The notes: generated from the letters alone by a model not told the origin. 64,000 nucleotides of DNA from Neobacillus niacini (GCF_023715785.1 NZ_JAMBOX010000008.1:62001-126000); one strand, 5' to 3'. Counted from the stretch's first letter, positions 8,971-19,118 are shown. A program made the numbers and translations.

Positions 8971-11900
8971 CTATTGTTTCTGTTTTACTCTTTGTTTAAA
9001 CAAGACCGTTCCCCCCATAAGCAGGAGGATGATTCCAGCAAACAGCCAGTTATACATGTTTGTTGCGGTGTCTGGCAGTTGTCCTTCTGTTGATGGATTC
9101 GCTTTTTTGTTTGTTTCTGTGCCTGGTACTTGTTTTTCTGTTGATGGATTTGCTTTTACCAGATCATTTGGATGGAAGACGCCATACGTACTTAAGTGCT
9201 TCGTCATGGCTTTAATCTGGCCATTTTCGAATGTGCCCCCGATTAATTCCCACTCCTTTTTATCTGGATTCCAATAAAATACTTTTAATTCTTCAGGATG
9301 TTCCACTCCACTTACAGGGAAAGCAAGCTGTATCTCATGGGCAAAATGACTGATGATGTTATCTCCCTGTTTGATTGTGAAGTCATACACAGCCCCTGCT
9401 ACCAAATTGGATGAAGGAAGCTTTTCAGGGGTTTTTGCGACTCTTTCCATGCTAATCACAAGGTTTTCCCCTTTTGCGAAGTTTGCGGCATCTACTAGAA
9501 GCTCCACATCATCTTTAACTATTTTAATTTTAGCCCGGCGATTGATGAGCGTTTCCAGCTGGCCTGCCGTAAATTGAATCGTTGTGACTTCGTCCAGACC
9601 CATCTTCAATTCAACCACAAGTGTTCCTTCTTCATCTAGCTGATTGATTTGGTCATCAGAAACGGTTGCATTGACTCCATCTTTTACAGGAGTGACCCGT
9701 ACTTCCTTTTGAAGACGAGGCACGTCACTAGAGATCACATTTATGGTGATCGTGATCGTTTTCTCATGTTGTCCATCACTTACCAGAATGGAAAGTGTAT
9801 AAACTGCTTTGGCTGCTGCATGTAACTTCGCTGCATCGGCAACCGTTATTTCTCCGGTCTTTTCATTAATAGCAAACGTTCCTTCATTGTTCCCGGAAGA
9901 GATTTTGTATGTTAATGCATCACCATCGGCATCACTTGCCTTAACAGTGCCGACTACTGTTCCATTTTCAGTCTTCTCATCAATGGTAAACGAGGCATCA
10001 TCCGCAATCGGTGTGTGATCATTCAAATTATTGAGATGAATCGTTACGTTTGACTTTGCGATATGCACTCCATCACTCACTTGAATCTTAAGGGTAAAGC
10101 TCTCCACTTTTTCATAATCCAATTTTCGGGAATCCGCTACCACGATTTTTCCTGTTGCCTCATCAATCCCAAACGCACCCATTTCGTTACCACTTATGAA
10201 CCGGTAGCTTAACGGATCCTGATCTGCATCGGCGGCTTCCACGATACCAACCGTTGTGCCGTTCGCGGCATTTTCATCAATTGAATAATTCTCATCCTTC
10301 ACAGTTGGCGCATTGTCATTCAGGTTATTTAATGAAATGTTCACCAATACCTCCGTTGTAAAAATTCCATCACTTACCTGGACAGTGAGCGAAAAGCTTT
10401 GAATCGTTTCATAATCTAGTTTTGACGAGTCCGCAACAGTCACTTTTCCTGTACTAGAATCGATCGCAAAAGCGCCCTCATCGTTTCCTGCAGTAATCCT
10501 GTAATCTAAATGGCTGTTACCATTCTCATCCGTTGCCGATACAGTTCCTACTTCCGTATCATTTGCTGCATTTTCATCAATCGTGGCGGTAAATCCCTGC
10601 CCAACTGGAGATATCTCATTTCTAATGGTAAATTGATCCAGGGTTTCCCCATCAGATGTAACCGTAGTAAAGGTGATTTGGTCTTTGTCAACTTTGGCCC
10701 GAATTGAAATGGCGATATTATCCATGTTGACAAACTCAAATTTTTCATCGGCAATCGCATCATAGTGCTTTTTACCTGTTGTGCCTGTGACCATATAAAC
10801 TGCTCCGTTTGGATCTTCCTGCCCGGCTTTTAACTTTTTCGTTCTGCCATAAGCATGATCGTGGCCGGAGAATACAACGTCAATTCCTAATTCATCGACA
10901 ACTGGCGGCAATTTTTGTTTCATGATTTCGTTCCCGCCAAATGGGTTGGTGTAGTAAGGTGGTTTGTGTGTCACCAATATCTTCCAAGGTTTATTGGATT
11001 CTTTCACATCTTGTTTCAGCCACTCCAATTGTTTGTCAAGAACCTCCGCGCTATCCGTATAGCCTATAACACTGATATGCAGGTTATGGTAATCAACTGA
11101 ATAGGTCCCGCCTTTGTCCGCATCTGGTCCATTTTTAGGGAGGTTAAAGATGGCCCTTGCCAGCTGTGCATCAGGATCTCCCATGTATTCGTGATTACCA
11201 AGGTCTACAACAAAATCTGTTGCACGAATGTTGCTGTATTGACTTAAAACTTTTAATGCACCGTCCCATTGATAAAACTTTGACGATTCATCAATCAAAT
11301 CTCCTACATGGATCATGAATGATAAATCTCTATTATTTAAATCCCCAAGGATTTTTGAGAAATCACTCAAATCTGCCGGTGATTGTGTATCGCCTAAAAT
11401 AGCAAATTCAAAGCTTTCCTGATATTTTAATGTGGAGAATTCCTGGATATCTGACCAGTTTTCCCCATCCCCGACACGGTACACATATGTGGTATCCTGT
11501 TTCAAATTCTTTAAGGTTACTGCGTTTACGCGGACAATCCCATTTTTCAAAGGATCTTGTTCACCAGAGAAAACCTGGTTACTGGAAGTGCCTTTCACCG
11601 TTTCCAGTGACTGTTCTCCCTTCGTGTCAAAATCCATCTTTTCGGCAAATTGGATAACAGTCTGATCTTTCGCTAACGGGCTGGACATCCATGAAAATGC
11701 TTTTTCTTGATATGGATTTCCGGTTGGATTTGAAATAATGTTTTTTATTTCAGTCGCAGCTGCAAGCGGCGGATAAGTCTGCGTATTCATATTAAACGAA
11801 TATTTTCCATCTTTTACGGCAAATAAAGCGATTTTCTTTACTTCATTTGTAATGGCATCCACAACAAGTGACCCTTTATCATCAGTATTCCCAAGAAGAA

Positions 11901-14700
11901 CAGGCACCTCGCTGCCTTCGATCAGAACGAAAACTTCAGCCCCGGAAACTGCTTCATTCTTATCATTTATCACTGTTATCATTGAAGGCTTTCCAATTAG
12001 TACCGGGTCTGCCTTCAGATTAAACGCACCCTTCACATCTGCGCTTTCAGGACGCATCGAAAACGTTGAAATAAAGCTCTCTTCTTTTGGCACGTTGTAG
12101 GCCAGGTTTGCTTCCACTATTTCATAGGCTGCCTTACTTCCTTCTTTTGTCGAAGCTGGAATCCGGATTGGAATGGTTGCCACCTCAGCTTCTGCTGCAG
12201 TTTCACCACTGTTCACCAGATTTAAGGTGAGAATGCCGGTTAGTGCATCATACTTTGAGGTGCTTGTTTTAAAACCATTGGAAAAAGTAACATTTTCCAC
12301 CGGGAAGTTTTGATCGACTTGCAATTTAATCGAAGCACCTGTAATCTCAGATACATTTGTTGCCTTTATGGAGAGTTCAAATACATCACCCAGAAAAGCT
12401 TGCTCGTGTTTTTTGGAAAGCGCCAGCTTTGCTGATCCGGTGTTTACTGTAAAATAAACCGTTTTAATGCCTTGGTTGCCATACTTATCAGGGACAATAA
12501 AGGTTGCCTGATGGGTTCCATCCGCCCATGTTAACCCGGATAAGGAGACTGTGCCGTCCATATCATATGAAAAGTGGCCAGCTGATTTGGAATAGTCTTT
12601 TCCATCCACGAGAATCCTGATTTTCTCCCAATCAATTCCGGTTTTAAATGGGTCATCTTCATACTCAGTCACGTCTGCTTTCAGATTAACAGCATTGGTT
12701 GTGAAATCCTTTCCATCGACGTTGATCGACTGAATCACAGGAGGATATAAGTCATCGACTTTTTCACCATAAACAGCTCTAATATTATCGATATAAATGG
12801 TGCCTTTTGTCATCGGTCCGACTTTGCCTGAATTCGTCGACATTAAGCGAATGGCTTGAGTTCCGGATAGTTTGTACGGCCCGGTAAAGGCGGAAGGTAT
12901 TTCTGCCTCAATGTATTTCCAACCCGTCCAATCAATTCCCGGAACATTGTTATTTAGGTCAATGGTTTGGGTTTTGCCTTTACCGTCGACAATGTTCATT
13001 CTCAGCCAGTAGCCCTGTGCTTCAGGAGTGGCGTACACCCACATTCCGAAGCTAGTTGGATTATCGGGAATGTCAATGTTTGAGCCGGGACCTGCATAGG
13101 CGCCAAGAGTGGTTCCGGTTTGAGCATTCGAAAGATCAAAATCCATTTTTAGCGCTTGATCCCCAAATCTTACCGGTTCCGGAAAGGAGGATAAACTAAC
13201 CGCTGCTTTTTCTCCACGGCCGACAACTGTAGATTTCCAGCCTCCAAGCCCGTTTTCAAAATCAAATAAGACTTCAGGAAGCTTGCCGACTGAAACTTTG
13301 ATTTGCGCTGTGAGATCAGTTCCTTTCAAGCGAGCCGTGATGTTCCCTGAAACTGATTTTTCTCCTGTGTGAAGTACGCCGGATGCATCAATGGTTCCCA
13401 TTCCTTCAGGGATTTCAAACTCTATATCCTGTGTGTTCCATTTCACGTTTCTCTTTTGGAAGTTAGTAGACAGGATTAAATCCACTGTACTATTTTTCGC
13501 GGCAGTCAGTTCCTTAGAGAAAAAAGACATCTCGTCCGGCCGGGCTATTTCAACAATACTTTTTCCGACCTCTTTTCCCTGATATTTCACGATGACATCA
13601 AACTGTCCGGTTTTTCCACTTGATAAAAATTGGCCATTTCCATCGATAGTACCAAAGGATGGATCAGACAATTCCCATGTAAGTCCGGAAGCCGGTAATG
13701 GAGCGGAAGCCATGGATTTGTCTCTCCCCTTGGCAGTGAAGGAAATCGCTGAACCTGGTGTAAAGGACTGATCATATGGTGCTATGTATGCAGATTCAAA
13801 GACACGATCGGATGGTTCTTTTGTAACAACCAGCCACGTGTTTGCGACACTTCGTTCTGAACGGTCAGAAGGCAAGTTGTCAACCTCAAGGTTATCACCG
13901 CCCAGTTCGCGGGTTGTGAAGGTGGAGGATCCGCCTCCGTCAAGGTTCAGTGCCTGTACGGCGCCTAAATCTATCATTAATTGAGCTAAATCGGGCATAG
14001 AAATGCCGGCTGAATAAGGTTCCTGCCTGCCATCTATTACAACAAAAAAGACATCGCCGTCCGCTTTAATCCCAACCGCTGTCCGCGGCTCTTTATCCGC
14101 TCCTGTTTGCGGAGTTTGATAGATTTTGCTGTTTTTTACGAGAATAGCATTACCACCAAGTGCTTCCTTTAGTTGGTCTTTCATTCCCTCGTACTCAGCT
14201 GCGTCACCGATTACCGCTTCACCTGATTTTTTAATGCCAAAAAATTTATGCGATGAGCCATTCTGGGCTTTCACAGCCTGTCCATCTTTGTAAACAATGC
14301 CAATAGGTTCGCCTGTAGCCATATTGTAAAAGTCGGCATTGACCGCAGCGACCACTTTATGATTTTCGCCATCTGCTGCCTTTGCCTGCTGTCTGACAGG
14401 CTGCAGACCATAAGCTGTCCCGTCATTTGGGGTACCTGCTTCGATCGCGGTGCTTGCGTTTTGCATATCCACATCGACTACAAAACTCTCAATCTTTTTC
14501 CCGTCTTTTCCTTCAAAGCTGTAATGCTTTTCCACAATACCTGGGGCAAGGTCTGCCTGGTATTCATTTATGGGTGTCTGAATGAAGGTAGAGTGTAAAT
14601 CAAAACTACCCAAAGCGGATGCCAAACCCGGGGAAATCACACTGCTTGCTATGGCAATAGACAATGTGATTGGCAGAAGCTTTTTCTTCCATCTCCTCAT
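8971..14700 (-). CDS. LPDTA-anchored surface protein: phosphodiester glycosidase + metallophosphatase + cadherin repeats
   Basis: 1909 aa with a signal peptide (1-31). Order: NAGPA/DUF2233 phosphodiester glycosidase domain (about 80-300; NADFYNMATGEPIG, LNLDGGGSSTF); Ig-like region; carbohydrate-binding-like jelly-roll (478-650); cohesin-like domain (757-880); purple-acid-phosphatase-type N-domain; calcineurin-like metallophosphatase (about 1095-1330; GDTQSP, GDLID, GNHEY, GHDHAYG); three cadherin repeats (about 1375-1660; IDENAANDTEVG, NLNDNAP); two NPSTE linkers; sorting signal LPDTATN at 1875 with hydrophobic segment and basic tail. LPDTA is the variant used by the B. subtilis YhcS-type sortase (YfkN). 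It probably removes and hydrolyses phosphodiester-linked sugars or phosphate esters at the cell wall. The substrate is unknown. ATG at 14700 has GGAGGTT upstream. Confidence 0.86.
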   Translation of the reverse strand: MRRWKKKLLPITLSIAIASSVISPGLASALGSFDLHSTFIQTPINEYQADLAPGIVEKHYSFEGKDGKKIESFVVDVDMQNASTAIEAGTPNDGTAYGLQPVRQQAKAADGENHKVVAAVNADFYNMATGEPIGIVYKDGQAVKAQNGSSHKFFGIKKSGEAVIGDAAEYEGMKDQLKEALGGNAILVKNSKIYQTPQTGADKEPRTAVGIKADGDVFFVVIDGRQEPYSAGISMPDLAQLMIDLGAVQALNLDGGGSSTFTTRELGGDNLEVDNLPSDRSERSVANTWLVVTKEPSDRVFESAYIAPYDQSFTPGSAISFTAKGRDKSMASAPLPASGLTWELSDPSFGTIDGNGQFLSSGKTGQFDVIVKYQGKEVGKSIVEIARPDEMSFFSKELTAAKNSTVDLILSTNFQKRNVKWNTQDIEFEIPEGMGTIDASGVLHTGEKSVSGNITARLKGTDLTAQIKVSVGKLPEVLFDFENGLGGWKSTVVGRGEKAAVSLSSFPEPVRFGDQALKMDFDLSNAQTGTTLGAYAGPGSNIDIPDNPTSFGMWVYATPEAQGYWLRMNIVDGKGKTQTIDLNNNVPGIDWTGWKYIEAEIPSAFTGPYKLSGTQAIRLMSTNSGKVGPMTKGTIYIDNIRAVYGEKVDDLYPPVIQSINVDGKDFTTNAVNLKADVTEYEDDPFKTGIDWEKIRILVDGKDYSKSAGHFSYDMDGTVSLSGLTWADGTHQATFIVPDKYGNQGIKTVYFTVNTGSAKLALSKKHEQAFLGDVFELSIKATNVSEITGASIKLQVDQNFPVENVTFSNGFKTSTSKYDALTGILTLNLVNSGETAAEAEVATIPIRIPASTKEGSKAAYEIVEANLAYNVPKEESFISTFSMRPESADVKGAFNLKADPVLIGKPSMITVINDKNEAVSGAEVFVLIEGSEVPVLLGNTDDKGSLVVDAITNEVKKIALFAVKDGKYSFNMNTQTYPPLAAATEIKNIISNPTGNPYQEKAFSWMSSPLAKDQTVIQFAEKMDFDTKGEQSLETVKGTSSNQVFSGEQDPLKNGIVRVNAVTLKNLKQDTTYVYRVGDGENWSDIQEFSTLKYQESFEFAILGDTQSPADLSDFSKILGDLNNRDLSFMIHVGDLIDESSKFYQWDGALKVLSQYSNIRATDFVVDLGNHEYMGDPDAQLARAIFNLPKNGPDADKGGTYSVDYHNLHISVIGYTDSAEVLDKQLEWLKQDVKESNKPWKILVTHKPPYYTNPFGGNEIMKQKLPPVVDELGIDVVFSGHDHAYGRTKKLKAGQEDPNGAVYMVTGTTGKKHYDAIADEKFEFVNMDNIAISIRAKVDKDQITFTTVTSDGETLDQFTIRNEISPVGQGFTATIDENAANDTEVGTVSATDENGNSHLDYRITAGNDEGAFAIDSSTGKVTVADSSKLDYETIQSFSLTVQVSDGIFTTEVLVNISLNNLNDNAPTVKDENYSIDENAANGTTVGIVEAADADQDPLSYRFISGNEMGAFGIDEATGKIVVADSRKLDYEKVESFTLKIQVSDGVHIAKSNVTIHLNNLNDHTPIADDASFTIDEKTENGTVVGTVKASDADGDALTYKISSGNNEGTFAINEKTGEITVADAAKLHAAAKAVYTLSILVSDGQHEKTITITINVISSDVPRLQKEVRVTPVKDGVNATVSDDQINQLDEEGTLVVELKMGLDEVTTIQFTAGQLETLINRRAKIKIVKDDVELLVDAANFAKGENLVISMERVAKTPEKLPSSNLVAGAVYDFTIKQGDNIISHFAHEIQLAFPVSGVEHPEELKVFYWNPDKKEWELIGGTFENGQIKAMTKHLSTYGVFHPNDLVKANPSTEKQVPGTETNKKANPSTEGQLPDTATNMYNWLFAGIILLLMGGTVLFKQRVKQKQ

Positions 14701-14730
14701 AACGCAACCTCCAACAAAGTTTTTTACGCT

Positions 14731-14753
14731 GTCAAAATCTGAGTAATTTTGAC
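14731..14753. promoter_or_regulatory. Palindrome upstream of the LPDTA surface protein
   Basis: GTCAAAAT and ATTTTGAC face each other across 7 bases, about 31 nt upstream of the start at 14700. The position fits an operator. The regulator is unknown. The rest of the 14701-14979 gap is AT-rich with one doubtful small frame. Confidence 0.4.
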
Positions 14754-14893
14754 AATTATTGGCGCAACCTCTATGATATCTAAATATTATTAATCTACTG
14801 TATTTTTTGTGTAATTTTTCTATTATTTTTATGAGAAGTGGAAATCTGAAAAAATACTCTAGGAAAAAAAACGGAACGATTGGAGGTAGAAAA

Positions 14894-14968
14894 ATGAAAA
14901 AGTTAAATGGTTATGCAGGAGAGGAAATCAAAGAGATGAATGCAAAAAGAGCCAAAATACGCAAGTAG
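14894..14968 (+). CDS. Possible 24-aa peptide
   Basis: A short frame (MKKLNGYAGEEIKEMNAKRAKIRK) preceded by a near-perfect TTGGAGGTAG ribosome binding site 7 nt from the ATG. I do not recognise it. It is highly charged with no membrane segment. It lies tail-to-tail with the NAD(P)-binding protein gene and divergent from the LPDTA protein. It may be a real small protein or the start of a lost gene. Confidence 0.25.
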   Translation: MKKLNGYAGEEIKEMNAKRAKIRK

Positions 14969-14979
14969 TGTAAAAATTA

Positions 14980-15600
14980 TTAGTAGGCAATCCCTACACG
15001 TGATTTTTTATAATCGCTTGCTTTTATCTGTTTATAGGCAAATTCTGCTGTATCCGGTACGGATATCTTCGCTCCTCCCTCGGGCAAAAAGTTTCGTTCT
15101 ATCCGATAGTTGCCTACCCTTTCTCCATCCGGCAAATACGTAGGACAGACAATCGTCCATTCGAGAGATGATTCTTTAAGCATATTGTAAACTTTATGAT
15201 GTTCTTTCGCTGCACGGGTTGACCTCCGCTTTGATTCACTTGTTTGATAACGCAGGGAATTTGGCGTGGTTCTACTTTGCAGAATACCCGCGGTACCTAT
15301 TGTTATGATTCGTTCTATACCTTCGTTTTCCATCGCTTCGATCATAAGTGGCATACTTTCTGATAGAGTGGTTGTGCCATCAGTATTTAGGGCACTAATC
15401 ACTACATCCATCCCATGCATGGCACGTACGATATCCTCTTTATTTAAAACATTCCCTTGTAAAATGGTTAAATTGTCATTTTTCAATTGGAACTTCTCTG
15501 GAGTGCGAACTAATACCGTAACATGATGTTTGTCATGAAGGGCAAAACTCACTATTTGACTTCCAACTCGTCCGGTTGCACCTAAAATTAAAATATTCAT
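14980..15600 (-). CDS. NAD(P)H-binding protein, atypical SDR / NmrA-like (YwnB type)
   Basis: 206 aa with an N-terminal Rossmann fold: MNILILGATGRVGSQIV carries the GxTGxxG dinucleotide-binding motif. DVVISAL and ERIITIGTAGI are the typical following strands, and the end (LPEGGAKISVPDTAEF) fits the NAD(P)H-binding YwnB/SDR_a5 group. It lacks the YxxxK catalytic pair of classical SDRs. The probable role is as an oxidoreductase or redox-sensing protein of unknown substrate. AGGAGCC lies about 9 nt before the ATG. It appears monocistronic. Confidence 0.8.
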   Translation of the reverse strand: MNILILGATGRVGSQIVSFALHDKHHVTVLVRTPEKFQLKNDNLTILQGNVLNKEDIVRAMHGMDVVISALNTDGTTTLSESMPLMIEAMENEGIERIITIGTAGILQSRTTPNSLRYQTSESKRRSTRAAKEHHKVYNMLKESSLEWTIVCPTYLPDGERVGNYRIERNFLPEGGAKISVPDTAEFAYKQIKASDYKKSRVGIAY

Positions 15601-15862
15601 AAGAATGAGGCTCCTATTTTCATTATTAATTGTTTATTATAAATTTTAATTTTAATAAATCAACCTGTCGCTACCGTAATCTAGTCGATATGATTAAGGA
15701 GGTATTTTCACATGGCTATTGAATTTAAGCCAGTAAAAAGATCTTAATTTTCATCAAAACACAATGAGGGCTCAGCCATAAGAATCTAAGCCCCCCATTC
15801 ATTTGAAATTTAACACATCCCCCATCGCAACATATTTATCCTTCCCTAAGGTTCTACACAAT

Positions 15863-16231
15863 TTAATTAACGTCAAACCATAAGGGTTCATCGTCATCCG
15901 GTTCTCCATTATAGTTAATGAAAATTTCTTCTCCAGCCTTTATGTCGATTAGTGCATAAAAGTCAATTGTCCTATTTTCGAAATTGAGTTCAAAGATGGC
16001 ATTTGGCGTATAGGAGTGGTTAAATAATGAACCATATCCTAATGCAAGTGCACACTCATCATGATCTGGATCCCACCAGAACACGTACTCCATCATAATC
16101 GTCTTTTTCAAATATTTGTAATCCTTACTAGGAGATACAATAACTGGAGCTTCATGGATCAGTTCACCATTATGAATGTCACGGGTTGCAAATATCCCTC
16201 TGCCATATTTTGATTTCTTTACTTCAATCAT
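15863..16231 (-). CDS. SET domain protein
   Basis: 122 aa. The SET fold signature is clear: N-terminal KSKYGRGIFATRDIHNGELI, central GYGSLFNHSYTPNAIFE (the NHS motif that forms the cofactor pseudoknot) and C-terminal AGEEIFINYNGEP. SET proteins are S-adenosylmethionine-dependent lysine methyltransferases in eukaryotes. Short bacterial versions are common and largely uncharacterised. The start at 16231 (MIEVKKSK) follows GGTGGGAG. The frame continues upstream to 16387 but crosses the helicase terminator and gives an unlikely sequence. It is a single gene downstream of the DEAD-box helicase and separated from it by that terminator. Confidence 0.8.
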   Translation of the reverse strand: MIEVKKSKYGRGIFATRDIHNGELIHEAPVIVSPSKDYKYLKKTIMMEYVFWWDPDHDECALALGYGSLFNHSYTPNAIFELNFENRTIDFYALIDIKAGEEIFINYNGEPDDDEPLWFDVN

Positions 16232-16343
16232 CTTTCTCCCACCGCCGTTATAAATATTATTGTTATTAAAGTATGTCAGCAGGTTCTCAGGTGATAAATG
16301 AAATGAGAAAATGGGGTGAGGGTATATATAGTTATAAAAGGGC

Positions 16344-16375
16344 AAAAAAAGAGGATGATAGCTGATATCATCCTC
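16344..16375 (-). terminator. Terminator of the DEAD-box helicase gene
   Basis: On the minus strand GAGGATGAT pairs with ATCATCCTC across a 7-nt loop and is followed by seven U. Confidence 0.85.
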
Positions 16376-16426
16376 CTGTGTATTCATTCATAATCATTTC
16401 TTTTGAAGACCTGTAAGTTTTTCCGT

Positions 16427-17842
16427 TTACCGTTTACCATTTCCCCTTTTTCCCCCATACTCCCTTTTCCCTTTATAATTTCTCCTTGATTTGTCTTGTA
16501 CCTTTATAGTAGATCTTTTGGCATATCGCGGTGCCTCGGAGGTTAGCTGAACGGGAATATCCCTCTGCTCCTTCGACAACAATTTCAAGGCAACTGAAAC
16601 TAATGCGACTGAATCAAACTCGTCGAGCAATTCGCTTGCTGCACGTTTAAACTGTGTGTACTGCTCTTCTTCAACTAATTGAATCATCTTTTCTACTGCG
16701 GCTTGCTGTATAGACTCCTTCGCCTCTGCGACCGTCGGTATTGATTTACGATGGATCTTGCCTTTCGATGCTTTTTCAATACTGTGAATCTGTCCCTTTT
16801 CCCTTGGTGTAGCAAATGTAATGGCTAACCCCGTCTTTCCTGCTCGACCTGTTCTGCCGATTCGGTGAACATAACTTTCTGGGTCTTGAGGAATGTCAAA
16901 ATTGTAGACGTGAGTAACTCCTGACACATCGATCCCCCTCGCAGCCACATCGGTCGCAACTAAAATATCAATGTGTCCCTCACGGAATTTATTCATTACA
17001 ACATCTCGCTGTCGTTGATTTAAATCTCCGTGCAACCCATCAGCAAGATACCCTCTTTTATTCAATGCATCACTTAATTCATCCACGCGTCTTTTTGTTC
17101 TTCCAAAAATAACGGCTAATTCTGGGTTCTCCACATCTAGTAGACGGCAAAGCACTTCAAATTTATCTCGTTCATTAACCTCATAATAAATTTGCTTTAC
17201 AGTTGGAGAGGTCACTTCCTTCGCTTTCATCTTTACTAACTCTGGATCCCTCATAAACCTTTCGGCAAGATTTTGAATCGGTTTGGGCATGGTGGCAGAG
17301 AACAGCAAGGTTTGTTTTTCTTCAGGGGTCTCTTTAAGGATTCGTTCGATATCCTCCAAAAAGCCCATATCCAGCATTTCATCGGCTTCATCCAAAACCA
17401 CCACTGAGGTGCGGTCTAACTTTAGAGTTTTGCGTTTAATGTGGTCCAAAAGTCTCCCAGGTGTTCCCGTAATAATGTGTGGTCCCTTTTTTAATGCTTT
17501 AATTTGGCGATCTATAGACTGCCCTCCATAAATAGGAAGAGATGATATACCCATATATTTTGCCAGCCGATTGATCTCTTCTGAAACCTGAATAGCTAAC
17601 TCTCTTGTCGGTGCAATGGCTATAGCCTGAACATATTTTTTGCTCGTATCCACTTTCTCCAAAATCGGTATGGCGAAGGCAGCCGTCTTTCCTGTACCCG
17701 TCTGTGCTTGACCAATAATGTCCTTACCCGTCAAAGCGACGGGAATGGCTTTCTCTTGAATAGGAGATGCTTCTTCAAATCCCATATCCCTAATCGCTCT
17801 TTGAATGGGCTCACTAATTCCCATTTCATGAAATGTTGTCAT
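16427..17842 (-). CDS. DEAD-box ATP-dependent RNA helicase (CshA-like)
   Basis: About 471 aa with all helicase motifs: Q motif ([11 protein letters not shown]), motif I AQTGTGKT, Ia PTRELAIQ, Ib TPGR, II DEAD in [40 protein letters not shown] and [12 protein letters not shown]. The C-terminus is a short dimerisation-like region and a basic Lys/Arg/Gly tail, as in CshA of Bacillus, which unwinds RNA in the degradosome and in ribosome assembly at low temperature. The ATG at 17842 matches the family start. A TTG two codons earlier is possible, with AAGAAGGG placed between them. A terminator-containing leader lies upstream (17924-18060). Confidence 0.9.
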   Translation of the reverse strand: MTTFHEMGISEPIQRAIRDMGFEEASPIQEKAIPVALTGKDIIGQAQTGTGKTAAFAIPILEKVDTSKKYVQAIAIAPTRELAIQVSEEINRLAKYMGISSLPIYGGQSIDRQIKALKKGPHIITGTPGRLLDHIKRKTLKLDRTSVVVLDEADEMLDMGFLEDIERILKETPEEKQTLLFSATMPKPIQNLAERFMRDPELVKMKAKEVTSPTVKQIYYEVNERDKFEVLCRLLDVENPELAVIFGRTKRRVDELSDALNKRGYLADGLHGDLNQRQRDVVMNKFREGHIDILVATDVAARGIDVSGVTHVYNFDIPQDPESYVHRIGRTGRAGKTGLAITFATPREKGQIHSIEKASKGKIHRKSIPTVAEAKESIQQAAVEKMIQLVEEEQYTQFKRAASELLDEFDSVALVSVALKLLSKEQRDIPVQLTSEAPRYAKRSTIKVQDKSRRNYKGKREYGGKRGNGKR

Positions 17843-17923
17843 ACTCAAAATTCCCTTCTTATGTGTTTACTATTTTTTATATTGGACTAAACTCTTTGAT
17901 TGAATGCACAATGTAATTATAAT

Positions 17924-17953
17924 TAAAAAATGGTCTCCTGGTCTGGAAACCAT
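17924..17953 (-). terminator. Attenuator-like terminator in the helicase leader
   Basis: On the minus strand ATGGTTTCC pairs with GGAGACCAT (one G-U) across 6 nt, followed by six U, about 80 nt upstream of the helicase start and on the same strand. No complete gene ends just upstream, so it most likely belongs to a regulatory leader. Confidence 0.65.
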
Positions 17954-18060
17954 TCTCTTCAACGTAATGACTCTGCTCAAATAATGTCTACCTAAAACAA
18001 TGAAAGCCCTACCTCTCTTTCATCCTTACGGCTCCTCGTCCGTGCCAGTGTGAATCAGGA
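17954..18060 (-). promoter_or_regulatory. Structured 5' leader of the helicase gene, class unknown
   Basis: The minus-strand leader contains ATGAAAG / CTTTCAT (7 bp around AGAGGTAGGG), a short ACGG / CCGT stem and purine-rich single-stranded segments, and then runs into the terminator at 17924-17953. I do not recognise a known riboswitch. A cold-shock or RNA-structure-sensing leader would fit a DEAD-box helicase, which is inference. The remaining gap to 18277 is AT-rich without a visible gene. Confidence 0.4.
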
Positions 18061-18277
18061 TTGCAAAAAATCGAGTTATTTGATGAAACTTCAAACGTTC
18101 CTTAAAAATTTAAATAATTAAAATGGATTAAATGGTAGAAATGGCAAAAGAGGTTAATGTGATAAAAGTGAGTTGAAGAAGTTGAATGTCTTTGAAATGA
18201 TTAACTTTTAAAAATAATCATATGCCCAGAAAATGCAGGATCTATCCGGGAGTTGTCATACATTATCTATAATTACC

Positions 18278-18739
18278 TTAACAGAAACTTTTTATTTGAT
18301 TTTCAGTGATCCCTTCAATTAATCTCAGTTCACTAATTAAAAATTCATGTGCGTGATCCAACATTTTTTTTTCGCTTGTATTAAGTGCTTTCTCTTTCTT
18401 CATACGCATTAAATCACGTACAACTTCAGCACCTTCTTGTATTTTACCTGTTTTTATTTTGTCCGTGTTCATTTTATACCTCTGTTTCCAAGGTAGTAAT
18501 TGACCTGATTCTCCATGCTGAAAAATGTGTATGATGTGTTTTAATGCCATTATGTCAGTAACTGGGCGTATGCTAGAACTCAATATTTTAACCGTAGGAA
18601 TCATGACTTGCATATTACTGATAAACATTTTTATGACATAATACTGTTGTTTTTCCCCTGAGATTTCCTTTTCTTCTATGGCATTAATTATACCTGCTCC
18701 GTGCATTGGATAAACTATGTTATCCCCAATTTGATACAA
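18278..18739 (-). CDS. CarD family transcriptional regulator (YdeB type)
   Basis: 153 aa. The N-terminal half is a CarD/TRCF-like RNA-polymerase-interacting domain (YQIGDNIVYPMHGAGII, EKQQYYVIKM, MQVMIPT), and the C-terminal half is a basic helical DNA-binding region (WKQRYKMNTDKIKTGKIQEGAEVVRDL). CarD proteins bind the beta subunit of RNA polymerase and stabilise open complexes, often at rRNA promoters. The start is the TTG at 18739, because the GGAGGTG six bases before it would otherwise be inside the gene. This gives an N-terminus like that of B. subtilis YdeB. It is monocistronic on the minus strand. Confidence 0.85.
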   Translation of the reverse strand: MYQIGDNIVYPMHGAGIINAIEEKEISGEKQQYYVIKMFISNMQVMIPTVKILSSSIRPVTDIMALKHIIHIFQHGESGQLLPWKQRYKMNTDKIKTGKIQEGAEVVRDLMRMKKEKALNTSEKKMLDHAHEFLISELRLIEGITENQIKSFC

Positions 18740-18819
18740 ATAATCCACCTCCATATTTGGTAACCTTCATAAGCATAACACACATATTATTTTTTATCAA
18801 ATTTATAATAATATCATAA

Positions 18820-19095
18820 ACTTATTTTTATTGTCAACTATTTTTCTTAAAAAACGAGAAAACCAGCTCTTTCTTTTTTGCAGCGACAAGTTCACAGCTT
18901 ACGATTCACTATCATAAGAAAAGTGGAGACTACAAGGGTGATATCGAGGTGTTTTCCTTTAACCAAGCAATCAAGAGTGCCAAAGATTTCCTAAAACACA
19001 TGGACAATCAAGGATTGCAAAAACAAATTTCCACGAACGCAAAACGACCTCTTAGTGGTGAAGCAAATACTTTAATTGAAGCATTACCAGATTAA
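18820..19095 (+). pseudogene. Start-less gene remnant, unrecognised
   Basis: An open frame of about 91 codons ends at TAA 19093-19095 and has no start codon with a ribosome binding site. It includes LTIHYHKKSGDYKGDIEVF and SAKDFLKHMDNQGLQKQI, which look like coding sequence. It probably represents the 3' end of a lost gene. I do not recognise the family. Confidence 0.4.
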
Positions 19096-19118
19096 AGCAT
19101 TTAACATTAGAGACTTTG

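Noticed and set aside
15712-15747. 11-codon frame with a perfect AAGGAGG site (MAIEFKPVKRS)
   Set aside because: Too short to support; perhaps the start of a lost gene.
16232-16387. N-terminal extension of the SET protein
   Set aside because: It reads through the helicase terminator; a proper ribosome binding site supports the start at 16231.
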